Assembly: GCA_949289715.1 (NCBI GenBank)
Contig: CASEPJ010000155.1
Span: 1-32,571 of the forward strand
From: an uncultured Clostridia bacterium
Lineage (GTDB): Bacteria > Bacillota > Clostridia > Christensenellales > CASEPJ01
Direction of reading: 5' to 3'
Length of the DNA stretch: 32,571 nucleotides
A program made the position numbers and the translations under genes. How positions within the stretch are numbered: the stretch's first letter is position 1; the number at the start of each line of letters is the position of its first letter. The notes beneath the pieces were generated by a model, which saw nothing but the letters and a program-made list of their open reading frames with translations, did no database searches and was not told where the DNA came from. Positions 21,792 to 31,432 of this stretch are shown piece after piece.

Positions 21792-24470
21792 ATGAGTTTA
21801 TTTTCATGGATAGCCGAAGGCCCTAACAGAAGAAACGTTAAAGGATTGTCTAAAATACTTGATAAAGTTAACGCATTGGAAGAAAAATATAAATCATATA
21901 CCGACGAAGAATTAAAAGCCTGCACACAAGATTTTAAAAATCGATTTAAAGAAGGCGAAACGTTGGACGATTTGCTTCCCGAGGCATATGCCGTTGTAAG
22001 AGAGGCTGCGGACAGGGTTTTGAAAATGCGTCATTTCAATGTTCAGGTTATGGGCGGTATTGCACTGCATCAAGGCAGAATAGCCGAAATGAGAACGGGT
22101 GAAGGTAAAACCCTCGTTTCGACTTTGCCCGCATACTTAAACGCTCTTTCCGGCAACGGTGTTCATATAGTAACGGTAAACGAATATTTGGCACAAAGAG
22201 ATGCCGCTTGGATGGGTAAAATACACAGATTTTTAGGCCTTACCGTAGGTGTTGTAATAAGCGATATGACCTTTGAAGAAAAGAAAGCCGCTTATGCTTG
22301 CGACATAGTATATGCAACAAACAGCGAACTGGGTTTCGATTACTTAAGAGACAATATGGTCGTTAAACTGGAAAATAAAGTTCAAAGAAAACTAAATTTT
22401 GCCATTATCGACGAGGTCGATAGTATATTGATAGACGAAGCGAGAACTCCTCTTATTATATCGGGTAGGGGAGGAGAATCGAGCGATATGTATATTAAAG
22501 CCAATAAATTCGTAAAATCTTTAAAAGAAGAAGATTACGAGATTAACGAAGAAAAAAGAACGGTGGTTTTAACGGACAGCGGTGCCGAAAAAGCGGCAAG
22601 AGAGTTTAATATCGACGATTTGGACAATTATGAAAATGCCGACATAAATCACCATATTTTACAGGCTTTAAAAGCTCACCATTTATTTAAAAAAGACAGT
22701 AATTACGTTGTAATGGACGGGGAAGTCATTATAGTAGACGAATTTACCGGCCGTTATATGATAGGAAGAAGATATTCCGACGGTTTGCACCAGGCAATCG
22801 AAGCAAAGGAGAACGTTAAAATCAACAGCGAAAATCAAACGATTGCAACTATAACTTTGCAAAATTATTTCCGCCTTTATAAAAAGATATCGGGTATGAC
22901 GGGTACAGCAAAAACGGAAGAAGGAGAATTTCAGACCATTTATAATTTGGACGTTGTTACCATTCCTACCAATTTGCCTATGATTAGAGTAGACGAGGAC
23001 GATAAAATTTATACCACAATGGCAGGTAAACTGAGGAACGTGGTTAAGGAAATAAAATCTTGTTATGAAAAAGGGCAGCCCGTTTTGGTTGGTACTATTA
23101 CGGTTGAAAAGAGTGAAGAACTTTCCAAATTGTTGGAAAACGAAAAAATCCCTCATAATGTTTTAAATGCAAAAAATCATGCAAGAGAAGCGGAAATTGT
23201 AGCCCAGGCGGGTAAGAAAGGAACAGTTACAGTTGCAACCAACATGGCGGGTCGTGGTACCGATATTTTGCTCGGCGGCAATGCTGAATTTATGGCTAAA
23301 CAAAAAATGTTGGAACTTAACTATTCGCCGGAAGTGGTAGAAGCATGTACTTCCTTTCAACATACCGACGACCCCGATATTCTCGCCGCTAAAGAAAAAT
23401 ACGGCGAACTTTATGCAAAATATAAAGAAAAAACCGAAAAAGACAAGAAGGAAGTTATAGCACTCGGCGGACTTAGAATTATAGGTACCGAAAGGCATGA
23501 ATCGAGAAGAATAGACAACCAGTTAAGAGGTCGTGCCGGACGTCAGGGAGATCCTGGTTCTTCAATATTTTATATTTCTATGGAAGACGACGTTTTAAGA
23601 ATATTCGGTAGTGACAGAATGAAGGCTCTTGCTCAATTTTTTAAAGTGGATGAAGATACGCCAATATCCGCAAAGGCCATGACTAGACAGATTGAATACG
23701 CCCAAAAGAGAATTGAAAATCATAACTTTATTATTCGTAAACACGTTTTGGAATACGACGACGTAAACAATAAACAGCGTGAAGTAATATATTCGGAAAG
23801 AAATAAAATTTTAAACAACGAAACGGTACACGACGAAATTATAGATTTAATTCCGGGATACGTTCATAATGTAATAGAACAGGCGATCGACCCCGATGTT
23901 TCATTCGAAAAACAGAGTATCGATAGTCTGAACGAACAAATCCAAAAAAATCTTATGCCGACAGTTTCGGACTTTGTTACTCAGAAAAAACTGGATAATT
24001 GGGATAAAGAATATTTTATAAACAAATTAATAGACAAAACAGTTGAAATTTATGAAGAAAAAATTGCTGAACATAAAACCAGAGGAATAGATTTTTACGA
24101 ACACGAAAAAGTTACCTTTTTAAAAGCAATAGATATAAATTGGATACAGCATCTCGACAATATGGATGCTTTGAGAGAAGGTGTTTCTCTAAGAGGTATC
24201 GGTCAGCAGGACCCTGTCGTAGTTTATAAAAGGGAAGCATACGATATGTTCGAAGAAATGGTGCAAAACATTCAGGAAACGGTTGTTAGACATCTTTTGG
24301 CTGTACGTTTGGAAGTAAGAGAAGAAAGACAGCAAGTGGCTAAAGAAGCCGGAACAAACGAAAAACACAGTACCATAAGAAAAGTAAAAGTGGGCAGAAA
24401 CGACCCCTGTCCCTGCGGCAGCGGCAAAAAATATAAACAGTGCTGCGGAAGGAATAAAAACGCAATTTAA
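21792..24470 (+). CDS. secA: Preprotein translocase ATPase SecA
   Basis: The motor that drives secreted proteins through SecYEG. At 892 residues it is full length. Walker A is MRTGEGKTLVS (Lys106), Walker B is IIDEVDSILIDEARTPLI, and the second nucleotide domain contains TVATNMAGRGTDI and QLRGRAGRQGDPGSS. The C-terminus carries the zinc-binding SecB/lipid motif NDPCPCGSGKKYKQCC. AAGGAG precedes the ATG. prfB follows downstream after 336 bases, preserving the secA-prfB order of many Firmicutes. Confidence 0.98.
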   Translation: MSLFSWIAEGPNRRNVKGLSKILDKVNALEEKYKSYTDEELKACTQDFKNRFKEGETLDDLLPEAYAVVREAADRVLKMRHFNVQVMGGIALHQGRIAEMRTGEGKTLVSTLPAYLNALSGNGVHIVTVNEYLAQRDAAWMGKIHRFLGLTVGVVISDMTFEEKKAAYACDIVYATNSELGFDYLRDNMVVKLENKVQRKLNFAIIDEVDSILIDEARTPLIISGRGGESSDMYIKANKFVKSLKEEDYEINEEKRTVVLTDSGAEKAAREFNIDDLDNYENADINHHILQALKAHHLFKKDSNYVVMDGEVIIVDEFTGRYMIGRRYSDGLHQAIEAKENVKINSENQTIATITLQNYFRLYKKISGMTGTAKTEEGEFQTIYNLDVVTIPTNLPMIRVDEDDKIYTTMAGKLRNVVKEIKSCYEKGQPVLVGTITVEKSEELSKLLENEKIPHNVLNAKNHAREAEIVAQAGKKGTVTVATNMAGRGTDILLGGNAEFMAKQKMLELNYSPEVVEACTSFQHTDDPDILAAKEKYGELYAKYKEKTEKDKKEVIALGGLRIIGTERHESRRIDNQLRGRAGRQGDPGSSIFYISMEDDVLRIFGSDRMKALAQFFKVDEDTPISAKAMTRQIEYAQKRIENHNFIIRKHVLEYDDVNNKQREVIYSERNKILNNETVHDEIIDLIPGYVHNVIEQAIDPDVSFEKQSIDSLNEQIQKNLMPTVSDFVTQKKLDNWDKEYFINKLIDKTVEIYEEKIAEHKTRGIDFYEHEKVTFLKAIDINWIQHLDNMDALREGVSLRGIGQQDPVVVYKREAYDMFEEMVQNIQETVVRHLLAVRLEVREERQQVAKEAGTNEKHSTIRKVKVGRNDPCPCGSGKKYKQCCGRNKNAI

Positions 24471-24806
24471 TTCCTTTAAATTATCTGCCGTTTAGCTTTT
24501 AAATTTATAAAATAAAAAAATAATTATTATTCGATTTATGCCGATATAAAAAATACATTGTCGATATAATTAATTTTTAAAAATTACTAAAAGTTTATTA
24601 TTCATTAAATGATTGAACATTAAATAATACAGACTTTAAAGGACTTTAAAACTAAGGATTATAAAAAACAAAAACAATATTATTATTCAATATCGTCATA
24701 ATTCGATACTTTCATTTATCTAATTAAATAAAACTGCGTAAAAAAAGACGCAACAATTACCAACAACCGAAAATACGTTTGTTTAAAAGCGTTTAAAGGA
24801 GAATTT
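24471..24806 (+). other. 336-base AT-rich spacer between secA and prfB
   Basis: No gene or clear terminator is visible. The right end holds TTTAAAAGCG, a motif also repeated before tadA, and the prfB ribosome binding site AAAGGAG. A TATAAT at 24565-24570 lacks a matching -35. I see no other structure. Confidence 0.5.
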
Positions 24807-25905
24807 ATGCTTCAAATTTATGAATACAAGCAAAAAGCTTTAGAGCTTACTAAAATATTAAAAGATATAGGAGACTCTCTTTGACCCGGAAAAATTGGAA
24901 ATAAAAATAAAAGAGCTGGAAAATGTCCAAAACTCGCCGGGATTTTGGGAAGATTTAAAAAAAGCAGGGCAGGTCAATAAAGAATTATCGGGTTTGAAAA
25001 ACAAACTAGACGAATATAATTCCTTAAAAAAATCGGTCGACGATTTAAATGTATTAATAGAATTAGCCGAGGAAGAAAACGAAGAAAGTCTTGCAAACGA
25101 AATAGAAGAAGAATTAAAAAATCTTTCGCAAAAAGCGGAGGATATGAAAATAAAAACTCTTTTAAAAGGTAAATACGACGCTTGTAACGCCATATTGACT
25201 TTACACGCCGGTGCCGGTGGTACCGAAGCACAGGATTGGGTTTCCATGCTTTACCGTATGTATACGATGTATGCTGAAAAAATGGGCTATAAAGTAAAAT
25301 TGATCGATTTGCTGGACGGCGATGAGGCAGGAATAAAAAGCGTTACGTTTATGTTGGAAGGTGATAACGCTTACGGTTATATGAAAGCGGAAAAAGGAGT
25401 GCATCGTTTGGTCAGAATTTCTCCCTTCGATGCAAATTCCAGAAGACACACCTCCTTTGCCTCCTTAGACGTAATGCCCGAAATAGAAAATGATTCGGAA
25501 ATTGAAATTAATCCCGAAGATTTGAAAATCGATACCTATCGTTCTGGCGGAGCGGGAGGTCAGCATGTCAATAAAACCGAATCGGCTGTTAGAATCACAC
25601 ACTTACCTTCGGGCATAATAGTTCAGTGCCAGAATGAAAGAAGTCAGATTCAAAACAGAGAAACGGCAATGAAGATGCTTAGAGGCAAACTCATAGAAAA
25701 GAAAGAAAGGGAACAGTTAGAACAAGCGCAGGATATAAAAGGCGAACTTAAAAAAATAGAATGGGGAAGTCAAATAAGAAGCTATGTGTTTCATCCGTAT
25801 AATTTGGTTAAAGACCATAGAACCGGTTATGAAAATACCGATATCGCTGCGGTAATGAACGGCGACATCCATAATTTTATAACCGAATATTTAAAAAGGA
25901 TTTAG
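24807..25905 (+). CDS. prfB: Peptide chain release factor 2 (programmed +1 frameshift)
   Basis: RF2 recognises UGA and UAA stop codons and triggers peptide release. Translation starts at ATG 24807 (AAAGGAG 7 nt upstream), reads 25 codons to CTT at 24879-24881, meets UGA at 24882-24884, and continues in the +1 frame from GAC at 24883. The joined protein has 365 residues, the same as E. coli RF2. In that numbering the anticodon-like SPF is at 205-207 and the catalytic GGQ at 250-252, exactly as in E. coli. This agreement supports both the start and the frameshift. The frameshift gives autoregulation: when RF2 is scarce, the ribosome pauses at UGA and shifts. tsaD follows 5 nt after the stop. 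Confidence 0.97.
24869..24885 (+). promoter_or_regulatory. prfB programmed +1 frameshift site
   Basis: The slippery CTTTGAC is preceded by an internal Shine-Dalgarno-like AGGAG (24869-24873). The distance from AGGAG to CTT is 5 nt (ACTCT). By comparison, the E. coli site has AGGGGG followed by 3 nt, so the stimulator here is weaker or spaced about one base longer. Confidence 0.95.
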
Positions 25906-25910
25906 TTAAA

Positions 25911-26918
25911 ATGATAAAAGGTTGTGTTCTGGGAATAGAATCCAGCTGCGACGAAACATCTGCTGCCGTAGTTTTAAACGGAAGGACGGTTCTTTCCAAT
26001 ATTATTTCCAGCCAAATTGAAATACACAAACGTTTCGGAGGGGTTGTGCCCGAAATAGCCAGCCGAAACCATACGCTTATAATAGAAAACGTGGTGAAAG
26101 AAGCTTTAGACGTTGCTAAAATTACCCTTGAGGACGTGGAGGGAATTGCGGTAACTTACGGTGCAGGTTTGCAAGGAGCTTTACTTGTAGGTTTGACGTT
26201 TGCAAAAGGTTTAAGTTTTGCAACCGGGAAAAAATTTATGGGCGTTAATCATATAATGGGGCATATAGCTGCCAATTATATATCTCATAAAGATTTAAAA
26301 CCGCCTTTTATCTGTTTGGTTGTTAGCGGCGGTCACACGGCAATAGTACACATTAAAAGCTATACTTCTCACGAAGTGTTGGGGTCGACTTTAGACGATG
26401 CGGTAGGCGAGGCTTTCGATAAAGTAGCGAGATGTCTTAACCTGCCTTATCCCGGCGGACCTAATATTGACCGATTGGCTGCAGACGGGAAAAACAATAT
26501 AATTTTTCCCAAAATGCTTAAAAACGACAAAGGTTATAATTTTAGTTACAGCGGTTTAAAAACCGCCGTTATAAATTATTTGCATAATTTAGAACAAAAA
26601 GATGAAAAGCCGGTTATACAGGATGTTTGCGCATCCTTTCAGTCTGCCGCTGTCGACGTTTTGGTTAAAAAGGCAATATTAGCTTGCAAAGAAAAAAATA
26701 TACCGAAACTGGCATGCGCCGGCGGTGTTTCCGCTAATTCTTATTTGAGAAAAAAATTACGGGAAAATTGCTTGGAGGAAGAAATTTCCCTCTATTTGCC
26801 AGAGATGGTGCTTTGTACGGACAATGCGGCTATGATTGCCGCAGAAGGTTATATAAAAATGATAAACGGACAGCTTGACGGAACGGATTTAAATGTCGAA
26901 CCGTCGCTTAGGATATAG
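25911..26918 (+). CDS. tsaD: tRNA threonylcarbamoyltransferase TsaD
   Basis: TsaD, with TsaB and TsaE, transfers the threonylcarbamoyl group to A37 of tRNAs that read ANN codons (t6A). At 335 residues it has the usual length. Motifs are GIESSCDETSAAVV at the start, the metal-binding HIMGH (His114 and His118), VSGGHTAIV, the DDAVGEAFDKVAR segment, the PGGPNIDRLA segment, and CTDNAAMIAAEGY near the end. The 5-nt gap after prfB and an AAGGA inside the end of prfB indicate co-transcription. Both products act in translation. Confidence 0.97.
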   Translation: MIKGCVLGIESSCDETSAAVVLNGRTVLSNIISSQIEIHKRFGGVVPEIASRNHTLIIENVVKEALDVAKITLEDVEGIAVTYGAGLQGALLVGLTFAKGLSFATGKKFMGVNHIMGHIAANYISHKDLKPPFICLVVSGGHTAIVHIKSYTSHEVLGSTLDDAVGEAFDKVARCLNLPYPGGPNIDRLAADGKNNIIFPKMLKNDKGYNFSYSGLKTAVINYLHNLEQKDEKPVIQDVCASFQSAAVDVLVKKAILACKEKNIPKLACAGGVSANSYLRKKLRENCLEEEISLYLPEMVLCTDNAAMIAAEGYIKMINGQLDGTDLNVEPSLRI

Positions 26919-26935
26919 CTTTGGGAGAAGGAATT

Positions 26936-28507
26936 ATGGATATTTTTGAGCTTTTTAAAATTTTTAACAACATTGCGGGATTACTTTTTACCGTGCTTTA
27001 CTTTTATCAATGGATATATTTATTGATAGGATTAGTATGTAAAATAAAACCCGACAATAAGGAACACCCATACCATAAATATGCGGTGATTGTAGCCGCA
27101 AGAAACGAAAGGACGGTTATAGGGCAGTTAATAGACAGTGTAAATAATCAGAATTATCCCAAAGAACTTTTAGACGTAATAGTCATAGCAGATAACTGCA
27201 CGGACGATACAGCAAGCATTGCAAGAGAAAAAGGCGCTTACGTTTTCGAAAGATTCAATAAAGAAAAAGTGGGCAAAGGCTATGCTTTAGAGTATCTGTT
27301 CGAAAAAATAAACGAAGAATTAAGCGATAAGAATTACGAGGCTTTTATTGTGCTCGATGCCGACAATCTATTATCCGTCGACTATGTTTATGAAATGAAC
27401 AAAGTTTATGACAGCGGTTATAAAGTGGTAACGAGTTACAGAAACAGCAAAAATTACGAAAACAACTGGATTTCCGCCGGATATTCTCTATGGTTTATGA
27501 GAGAAGCAAGGTATTTAAACAAACCAAGATATATTTTAAATACCTCTTGTGCAATATCCGGAACAGGTTTTTTAGTAGATAAAAAAGTCATTGACGGTTA
27601 CGGTGGATGGAAATTTCATTTGCTTATAGAAGACATCCAGTTTACCTGCCATTATGCGCTGGACGGAGGAAAAATCGGCTATGCCGAAAAAGCAGAATTT
27701 TTCGACGAACAGCCGGTGGTGTTCGCTCAGTCGTGGACGCAGCGCTTACGTTGGTCCAGAGGAATGTATCAGGTGCTGGGTCGATACGGTGGTAAACTTA
27801 TAAAAAAGATGTTCGGGAATTTTTCGTGTTTCGATATGATGATGAATATAACTCCCGCACTGATTATCAGTATTGCCACAATGATGCTTGATATTATCAT
27901 GATAATTTTAAGTTTCTTTTTGCCTACTGCCTTTACTCCTTGGGATTATACTTTAACCTTTTTAAAGGCTATTGCATTTTATTGGCTGATACTCTTTGTG
28001 GTAGGCGCCATTACGGCTATTACGGAATGGAAAAAAATCCACGTCAGACCGTTACGGAAAATATGGTCAATGTTTACATTTCCGTTTTTTATGCTGACTT
28101 ATGTACCTATTTCTTTTGCTGCAATATTTAAAAAGAATGTAGGTTGGAAACCCATTAAACATAATATCGCAAAAACGGTAGACGATATAAAAACAAATAA
28201 AAATACGGTAAAAAACAAAAAAAGAAAGAAAACTTCGGGTGAAGACCTTTGCGTGTCTGAAAAAGGTCTTGATAATACGCAAATTAAAAATCAGGAAACG
28301 GAAGAAAAAATCTGTGCGGGCGATGCTGTTTTAGCAGCTTTTTCCGAAGATGAAAAGTCCTTTTCTGAAAATTTGGATATCGAAATAGGCGATGCTGTCA
28401 GTCAAGAAAATTCAATAAAAAATGACGATGAAAATTCTGACAACGACAAATTAAACGATATTCTTTCGTCAAGTGTAAAATCGGACGAAACAGAGGAAAT
28501 TGCCTGA
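26936..28507 (+). CDS. Membrane GT2 family glycosyltransferase with long charged tail
   Basis: A processive-type family 2 glycosyltransferase with membrane anchors. I place the start at ATG 26936, which has GGGAGAAGGA just upstream; a TTG at 26921 is possible but lacks its own site. The N-terminus is a membrane helix (LLFTVLYFYQWIYLLIGLV). The catalytic domain shows the nucleotide-binding AARNERTVIGQLIDSV, DNCTDDTASIA, the metal-binding DADN in FIVLDADNLL, an ED motif (LIEDIQFTC), and QRLRWSRG, the Q/RxxRW acceptor motif. Three or four helices follow. The final 110 residues or so form a Lys/Asn-rich then acidic tail without similarity I recognise. The acceptor is unknown, but neighbours suggest cell-surface glycan synthesis. 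Confidence 0.9.
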   Translation: MDIFELFKIFNNIAGLLFTVLYFYQWIYLLIGLVCKIKPDNKEHPYHKYAVIVAARNERTVIGQLIDSVNNQNYPKELLDVIVIADNCTDDTASIAREKGAYVFERFNKEKVGKGYALEYLFEKINEELSDKNYEAFIVLDADNLLSVDYVYEMNKVYDSGYKVVTSYRNSKNYENNWISAGYSLWFMREARYLNKPRYILNTSCAISGTGFLVDKKVIDGYGGWKFHLLIEDIQFTCHYALDGGKIGYAEKAEFFDEQPVVFAQSWTQRLRWSRGMYQVLGRYGGKLIKKMFGNFSCFDMMMNITPALIISIATMMLDIIMIILSFFLPTAFTPWDYTLTFLKAIAFYWLILFVVGAITAITEWKKIHVRPLRKIWSMFTFPFFMLTYVPISFAAIFKKNVGWKPIKHNIAKTVDDIKTNKNTVKNKKRKKTSGEDLCVSEKGLDNTQIKNQETEEKICAGDAVLAAFSEDEKSFSENLDIEIGDAVSQENSIKNDDENSDNDKLNDILSSSVKSDETEEIA

Positions 28508-28554
28508 AAACACACATTAAATGCGTAAAACAGACTATTTGGTTAAAGGGCAAT

Positions 28555-29241
28555 ATGAATAAAGTAACTATTTTCGGAGATTCCATTCTTCGGGGAGTTT
28601 TATTAAACCCTGGAGATAAAAAATATTATTTTTCCAAAAACATCGATTGGACATATATCGAAAACGCTTTGGACGTAAAAATCGAAAATCGATCCAAAAT
28701 GGGTTGCGATATAATAAAAGGAAAAAAATTTATAGAAAATTATATACAAGAAGGCAACAGACCTGATTTTGTGTTAGTGGAATATGGCGGTAACGATAGC
28801 GATTACGATTGGAAAAAAGTTGCTAATGCTCCCTCCAGAGATTACAAACCTAACACCTCTTTAGAAACTTTCGAACGGACGTTGTCGGAAATTATAAATA
28901 TATTAAGGGATGCGCAGATTCAGCCTGTATTAATGAGTTTGCCGCCTGTTATTCCGAACAGATATTTCGAATGGATTACGAGAAACGGGTTGAATAAAGA
29001 CAATTTATTATACTTTCTTGGCGACGTGGGAGTTATTTATCGCCGTCAAGAAATGTATTCCAATATGATTATAAAAGTAGCTGCTGCAAAAAACGTTCCT
29101 CTTGTGGATGTGAGGGAGGTTTTTCTCAAAGTACAGGATTATCCCTATTATATGTGTGAAGACGGAGTACATCCAAATTCTGCAGGGCATAAGCTGATTT
29201 CCGACTGTTTTATCGAGTATTTTAAAGACGGCAGCTTGTAA
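28555..29241 (+). CDS. SGNH/GDSL family hydrolase
   Basis: A 228-residue SGNH-fold esterase or lipase-like enzyme. The catalytic blocks are visible: block I FGDSILRG with the nucleophile Ser, block II Gly in SKMGCDII, block III GGNDSD with Asn, and block V DGVHPNSAGH with Asp and His. There is no signal peptide, so it probably works in the cytosol. Many such enzymes remove acetyl or other ester groups from sugars. Its position between two glycosyltransferases fits that role, but this is inference. AAAGGG is the ribosome binding site. It begins 47 nt after the GT2 gene. Confidence 0.88.
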   Translation: MNKVTIFGDSILRGVLLNPGDKKYYFSKNIDWTYIENALDVKIENRSKMGCDIIKGKKFIENYIQEGNRPDFVLVEYGGNDSDYDWKKVANAPSRDYKPNTSLETFERTLSEIINILRDAQIQPVLMSLPPVIPNRYFEWITRNGLNKDNLLYFLGDVGVIYRRQEMYSNMIIKVAAAKNVPLVDVREVFLKVQDYPYYMCEDGVHPNSAGHKLISDCFIEYFKDGSL

Positions 29242-29269
29242 TCACATTTATTAGTAAGGAGATTTATAA

Positions 29270-30145
29270 ATGAAAAATATAATTGTATCGACAGAGTTAA
29301 CCTGCGATTTGTCATATGAGTTTTTAAAGGAAAACGATATTCCCGCAATCGGTATGATTTATACCGTAGACGGAGTGGATTACTGCCACGATTTCGGCAA
29401 AGAAATGGAGTTTAAAGAATTTTACGACGCAATGAGAAACGGTGCAAACGTAAAAACCAGTTTGATAAATTTAGACAGATGCGAAAAATTTTTGGAGGAA
29501 CAATTAAAAACGGGTAAAGACGTTTTACATTTAAGTTTTGCTTCGGCAACTTCGGGAACATACGATAATTTTAAAAGAGCTGCGGAAATTTTGAATGAAA
29601 AGTATGAAAATAAAGCCATGGTAGTTGATACCATGTGTCAGGCAGGCGGACAGGGCCTTATGGTTACATTGGTTAATGAATACGCAAACGAAGGACACAG
29701 TTTAAAGGAATGTTACGATTATGCCGAATCTCTAAAACACAGAATCGCACATTATTTCGTAGTAGATGATTTAAAATATCTTATGAGAGGAGGAAGAATA
29801 AGCAAAACTTCCGCAATATTGGGTACAATTTTAAAAATCAAACCGGTTTTATATACCAATAAAGATGGTTTTTTGATGTTAAAAGAAAAAGTAATGTCGA
29901 GAAAAAAATCTCTCATGCGTTTATGCGACAAAATGGCGGAAAGATATAACGGAGAGAGTCCCACGGTTTACATTTCCCACGGGGATTGCATAGACGATGC
30001 CAAATACGTTGCTAACGAAATATACAACAGAATGGGTATAGAGTGTAAGTTTTTGGAATTGTCGCCAATTATCGGCACCCATAGCGGGCCGGGAACCGTT
30101 GCGTTATTTTTTACTCAAAACAACAGAATAGACGGAGATAAATAA
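29270..30145 (+). CDS. DegV family fatty-acid-binding protein
   Basis: A 291-residue DegV-fold protein (also called FakB-like). In the family a bound fatty acid is presented to the FakA kinase for phosphorylation. Signatures seen are VSTELTCDLSYEFLKEND, the VKTSLIN segment (usual TSQP), LSFASATSGTYDNFKRAAE (usual SSxLSGTYxS), VDTMCQAGGQGLMV, and YLMRGGRISKTSAILGTIL. The end GPGTVALFF fits the C-terminal G-P-G-x-x-x-x-F/G motif. AAGGAG precedes the ATG 28 nt after the SGNH hydrolase gene. Whether this copy supplies lipids or has another ligand cannot be told from sequence. Confidence 0.93.
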   Translation: MKNIIVSTELTCDLSYEFLKENDIPAIGMIYTVDGVDYCHDFGKEMEFKEFYDAMRNGANVKTSLINLDRCEKFLEEQLKTGKDVLHLSFASATSGTYDNFKRAAEILNEKYENKAMVVDTMCQAGGQGLMVTLVNEYANEGHSLKECYDYAESLKHRIAHYFVVDDLKYLMRGGRISKTSAILGTILKIKPVLYTNKDGFLMLKEKVMSRKKSLMRLCDKMAERYNGESPTVYISHGDCIDDAKYVANEIYNRMGIECKFLELSPIIGTHSGPGTVALFFTQNNRIDGDK

Positions 30146-30186
30146 TATTTGCGGCACGGTCGTTTAAGTAATCAAATAATAATATA

Positions 30187-30209
30187 ATTCAGTCTTTTTT
30201 AAACTGAAT
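30187..30209 (+). promoter_or_regulatory. Hairpin just upstream of the GT4 ribosome binding site
   Basis: ATTCAGT (30187-30193) pairs with ACTGAAT (30203-30209) around a 9-base loop rich in T. It ends a few bases before GAGG, the ribosome binding site of the next gene. It is not followed by a T run, so it is not a typical terminator; a translational role is possible. Confidence 0.4.
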
Positions 30210-30222
30210 AGTTGAGGTATAA

Positions 30223-31404
30223 ATGAGAAAAGTTCTTTTCGTTATCCCGCAAATGAAAACAGCCGGTACCGAAAAAGCGTTATTGGGATTATTGGAAATT
30301 CTGCCCGCCGATAAATATCAGACAGAAATAAGAATGGTAAAGGCGCAGGGCGGGTTGCTCGGCAGTATTCAAAAAAACGTAATTGTGGACGAATTACCGC
30401 TTTCCGATAAAAATAAAAATATTTTAATGGCAGGCGGAACAAAAGCCACAATTTTAAAATATTTAAAAAAATTCAAACTGATTTCGGCAGTCAAAGTGTT
30501 TATCAATAAACGCATAAAAAAAATGCCTGTTGCCGAATTGCTTCAGCCGTTTTCTCTGTTGGCTCCTTTAAAGGAAGAGTACGACCTTGCGGTATGTTTT
30601 ACAATGCATTTCCCCTTTATAGTACAATACGTTGCAAGAAAGGTCAAAGCGAAAAAAAAGGCTGTTTGGATTCATAACGATTTTTCTACGACTTCTCTTC
30701 ATCCCGAATATATGTTGGAAGACCTTAAGCAATACGATAAAATATTTGCGGTTTCAAAACAGCTCAAACAAGAATTTATTGAAAGATGTCCCGAACTTAA
30801 AGACAAAACCGAATTATTTTATAATATAATAGATGTCAATGCAATCAAATCGGCTGCCGATGAAAATATAGAAGATTTTGAATTCGATGGCATAAAAATT
30901 CTTACCGTAGGGCGGTTGAACAAACAAAAGGGCTTGGATATTTTGATTAAAGTCGCACAAGCATTAAAAAACGACGGACTTTCGTTTAAGTGGTATATTA
31001 TAGGGGAGGGCGAACTTTATAAATCACTGAAAAAGGAAATAGAAAAAAGAGAACTGTCTTCTTATGTTTATCTTTTGGGAGTAAAAAGCAATCCCTATCC
31101 TTATTTTAAAAAATGCGATATTTACGTTCAGCCTTCAAGACACGAAGGTTATTGCACCACGGTTAACGAGGCAAGAGTGTTGTTAAAGCCTATCGTCGCA
31201 ACAGATGTGGCTGGAACCGGCGAAATGATTGAAAACGAAAAAACGGGACTTATTTGTAAAATTTCGGTAGAAGACATATATAAGGCGGTGTCCCGTCTTA
31301 TTATAGATAAAAGTTTGAGAGAAAGTTTGGTGGAAAATCTTAAAAAGACTGATTTTTCCAATTCGAATCAATTGAGTTTATTTGAGGGATTATTCGATAA
31401 TTAA
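30223..31404 (+). CDS. GT4 family glycosyltransferase
   Basis: A 393-residue retaining glycosyltransferase with a GT-B fold. The N-terminal domain starts with VLFVIPQMKTAGTEKALL, where the sugar acceptor loop is expected. The C-terminal domain has ILTVGRLNKQKGLDILIKVA, YIIGEGELYKSLKKEI, and the EX7E region in PSRHEGYCTTVNEARV with AGTGEMIENEKTGLI. The donor nucleotide sugar cannot be assigned. The EpsG-like polymerase follows after 28 nt, so both likely belong to one exopolysaccharide or capsule unit. GAGGT is the ribosome binding site. Confidence 0.92.
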   Translation: MRKVLFVIPQMKTAGTEKALLGLLEILPADKYQTEIRMVKAQGGLLGSIQKNVIVDELPLSDKNKNILMAGGTKATILKYLKKFKLISAVKVFINKRIKKMPVAELLQPFSLLAPLKEEYDLAVCFTMHFPFIVQYVARKVKAKKKAVWIHNDFSTTSLHPEYMLEDLKQYDKIFAVSKQLKQEFIERCPELKDKTELFYNIIDVNAIKSAADENIEDFEFDGIKILTVGRLNKQKGLDILIKVAQALKNDGLSFKWYIIGEGELYKSLKKEIEKRELSSYVYLLGVKSNPYPYFKKCDIYVQPSRHEGYCTTVNEARVLLKPIVATDVAGTGEMIENEKTGLICKISVEDIYKAVSRLIIDKSLRESLVENLKKTDFSNSNQLSLFEGLFDN

Positions 31405-31432
31405 TCGTTTAATGTAAAGCAGGAGAAAAATA

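Noticed and set aside
22683..23156. 157-codon open frame on the - strand inside secA
   Set aside because: It is antisense to conserved SecA sequence; it has no ribosome binding site or recognisable family.
24882..24884. In-frame UGA in prfB as a sign of a pseudogene or sequencing error
   Set aside because: It lies in the classical CTTTGAC context at codon 26, and the +1 product restores exact RF2 length and motif spacing.
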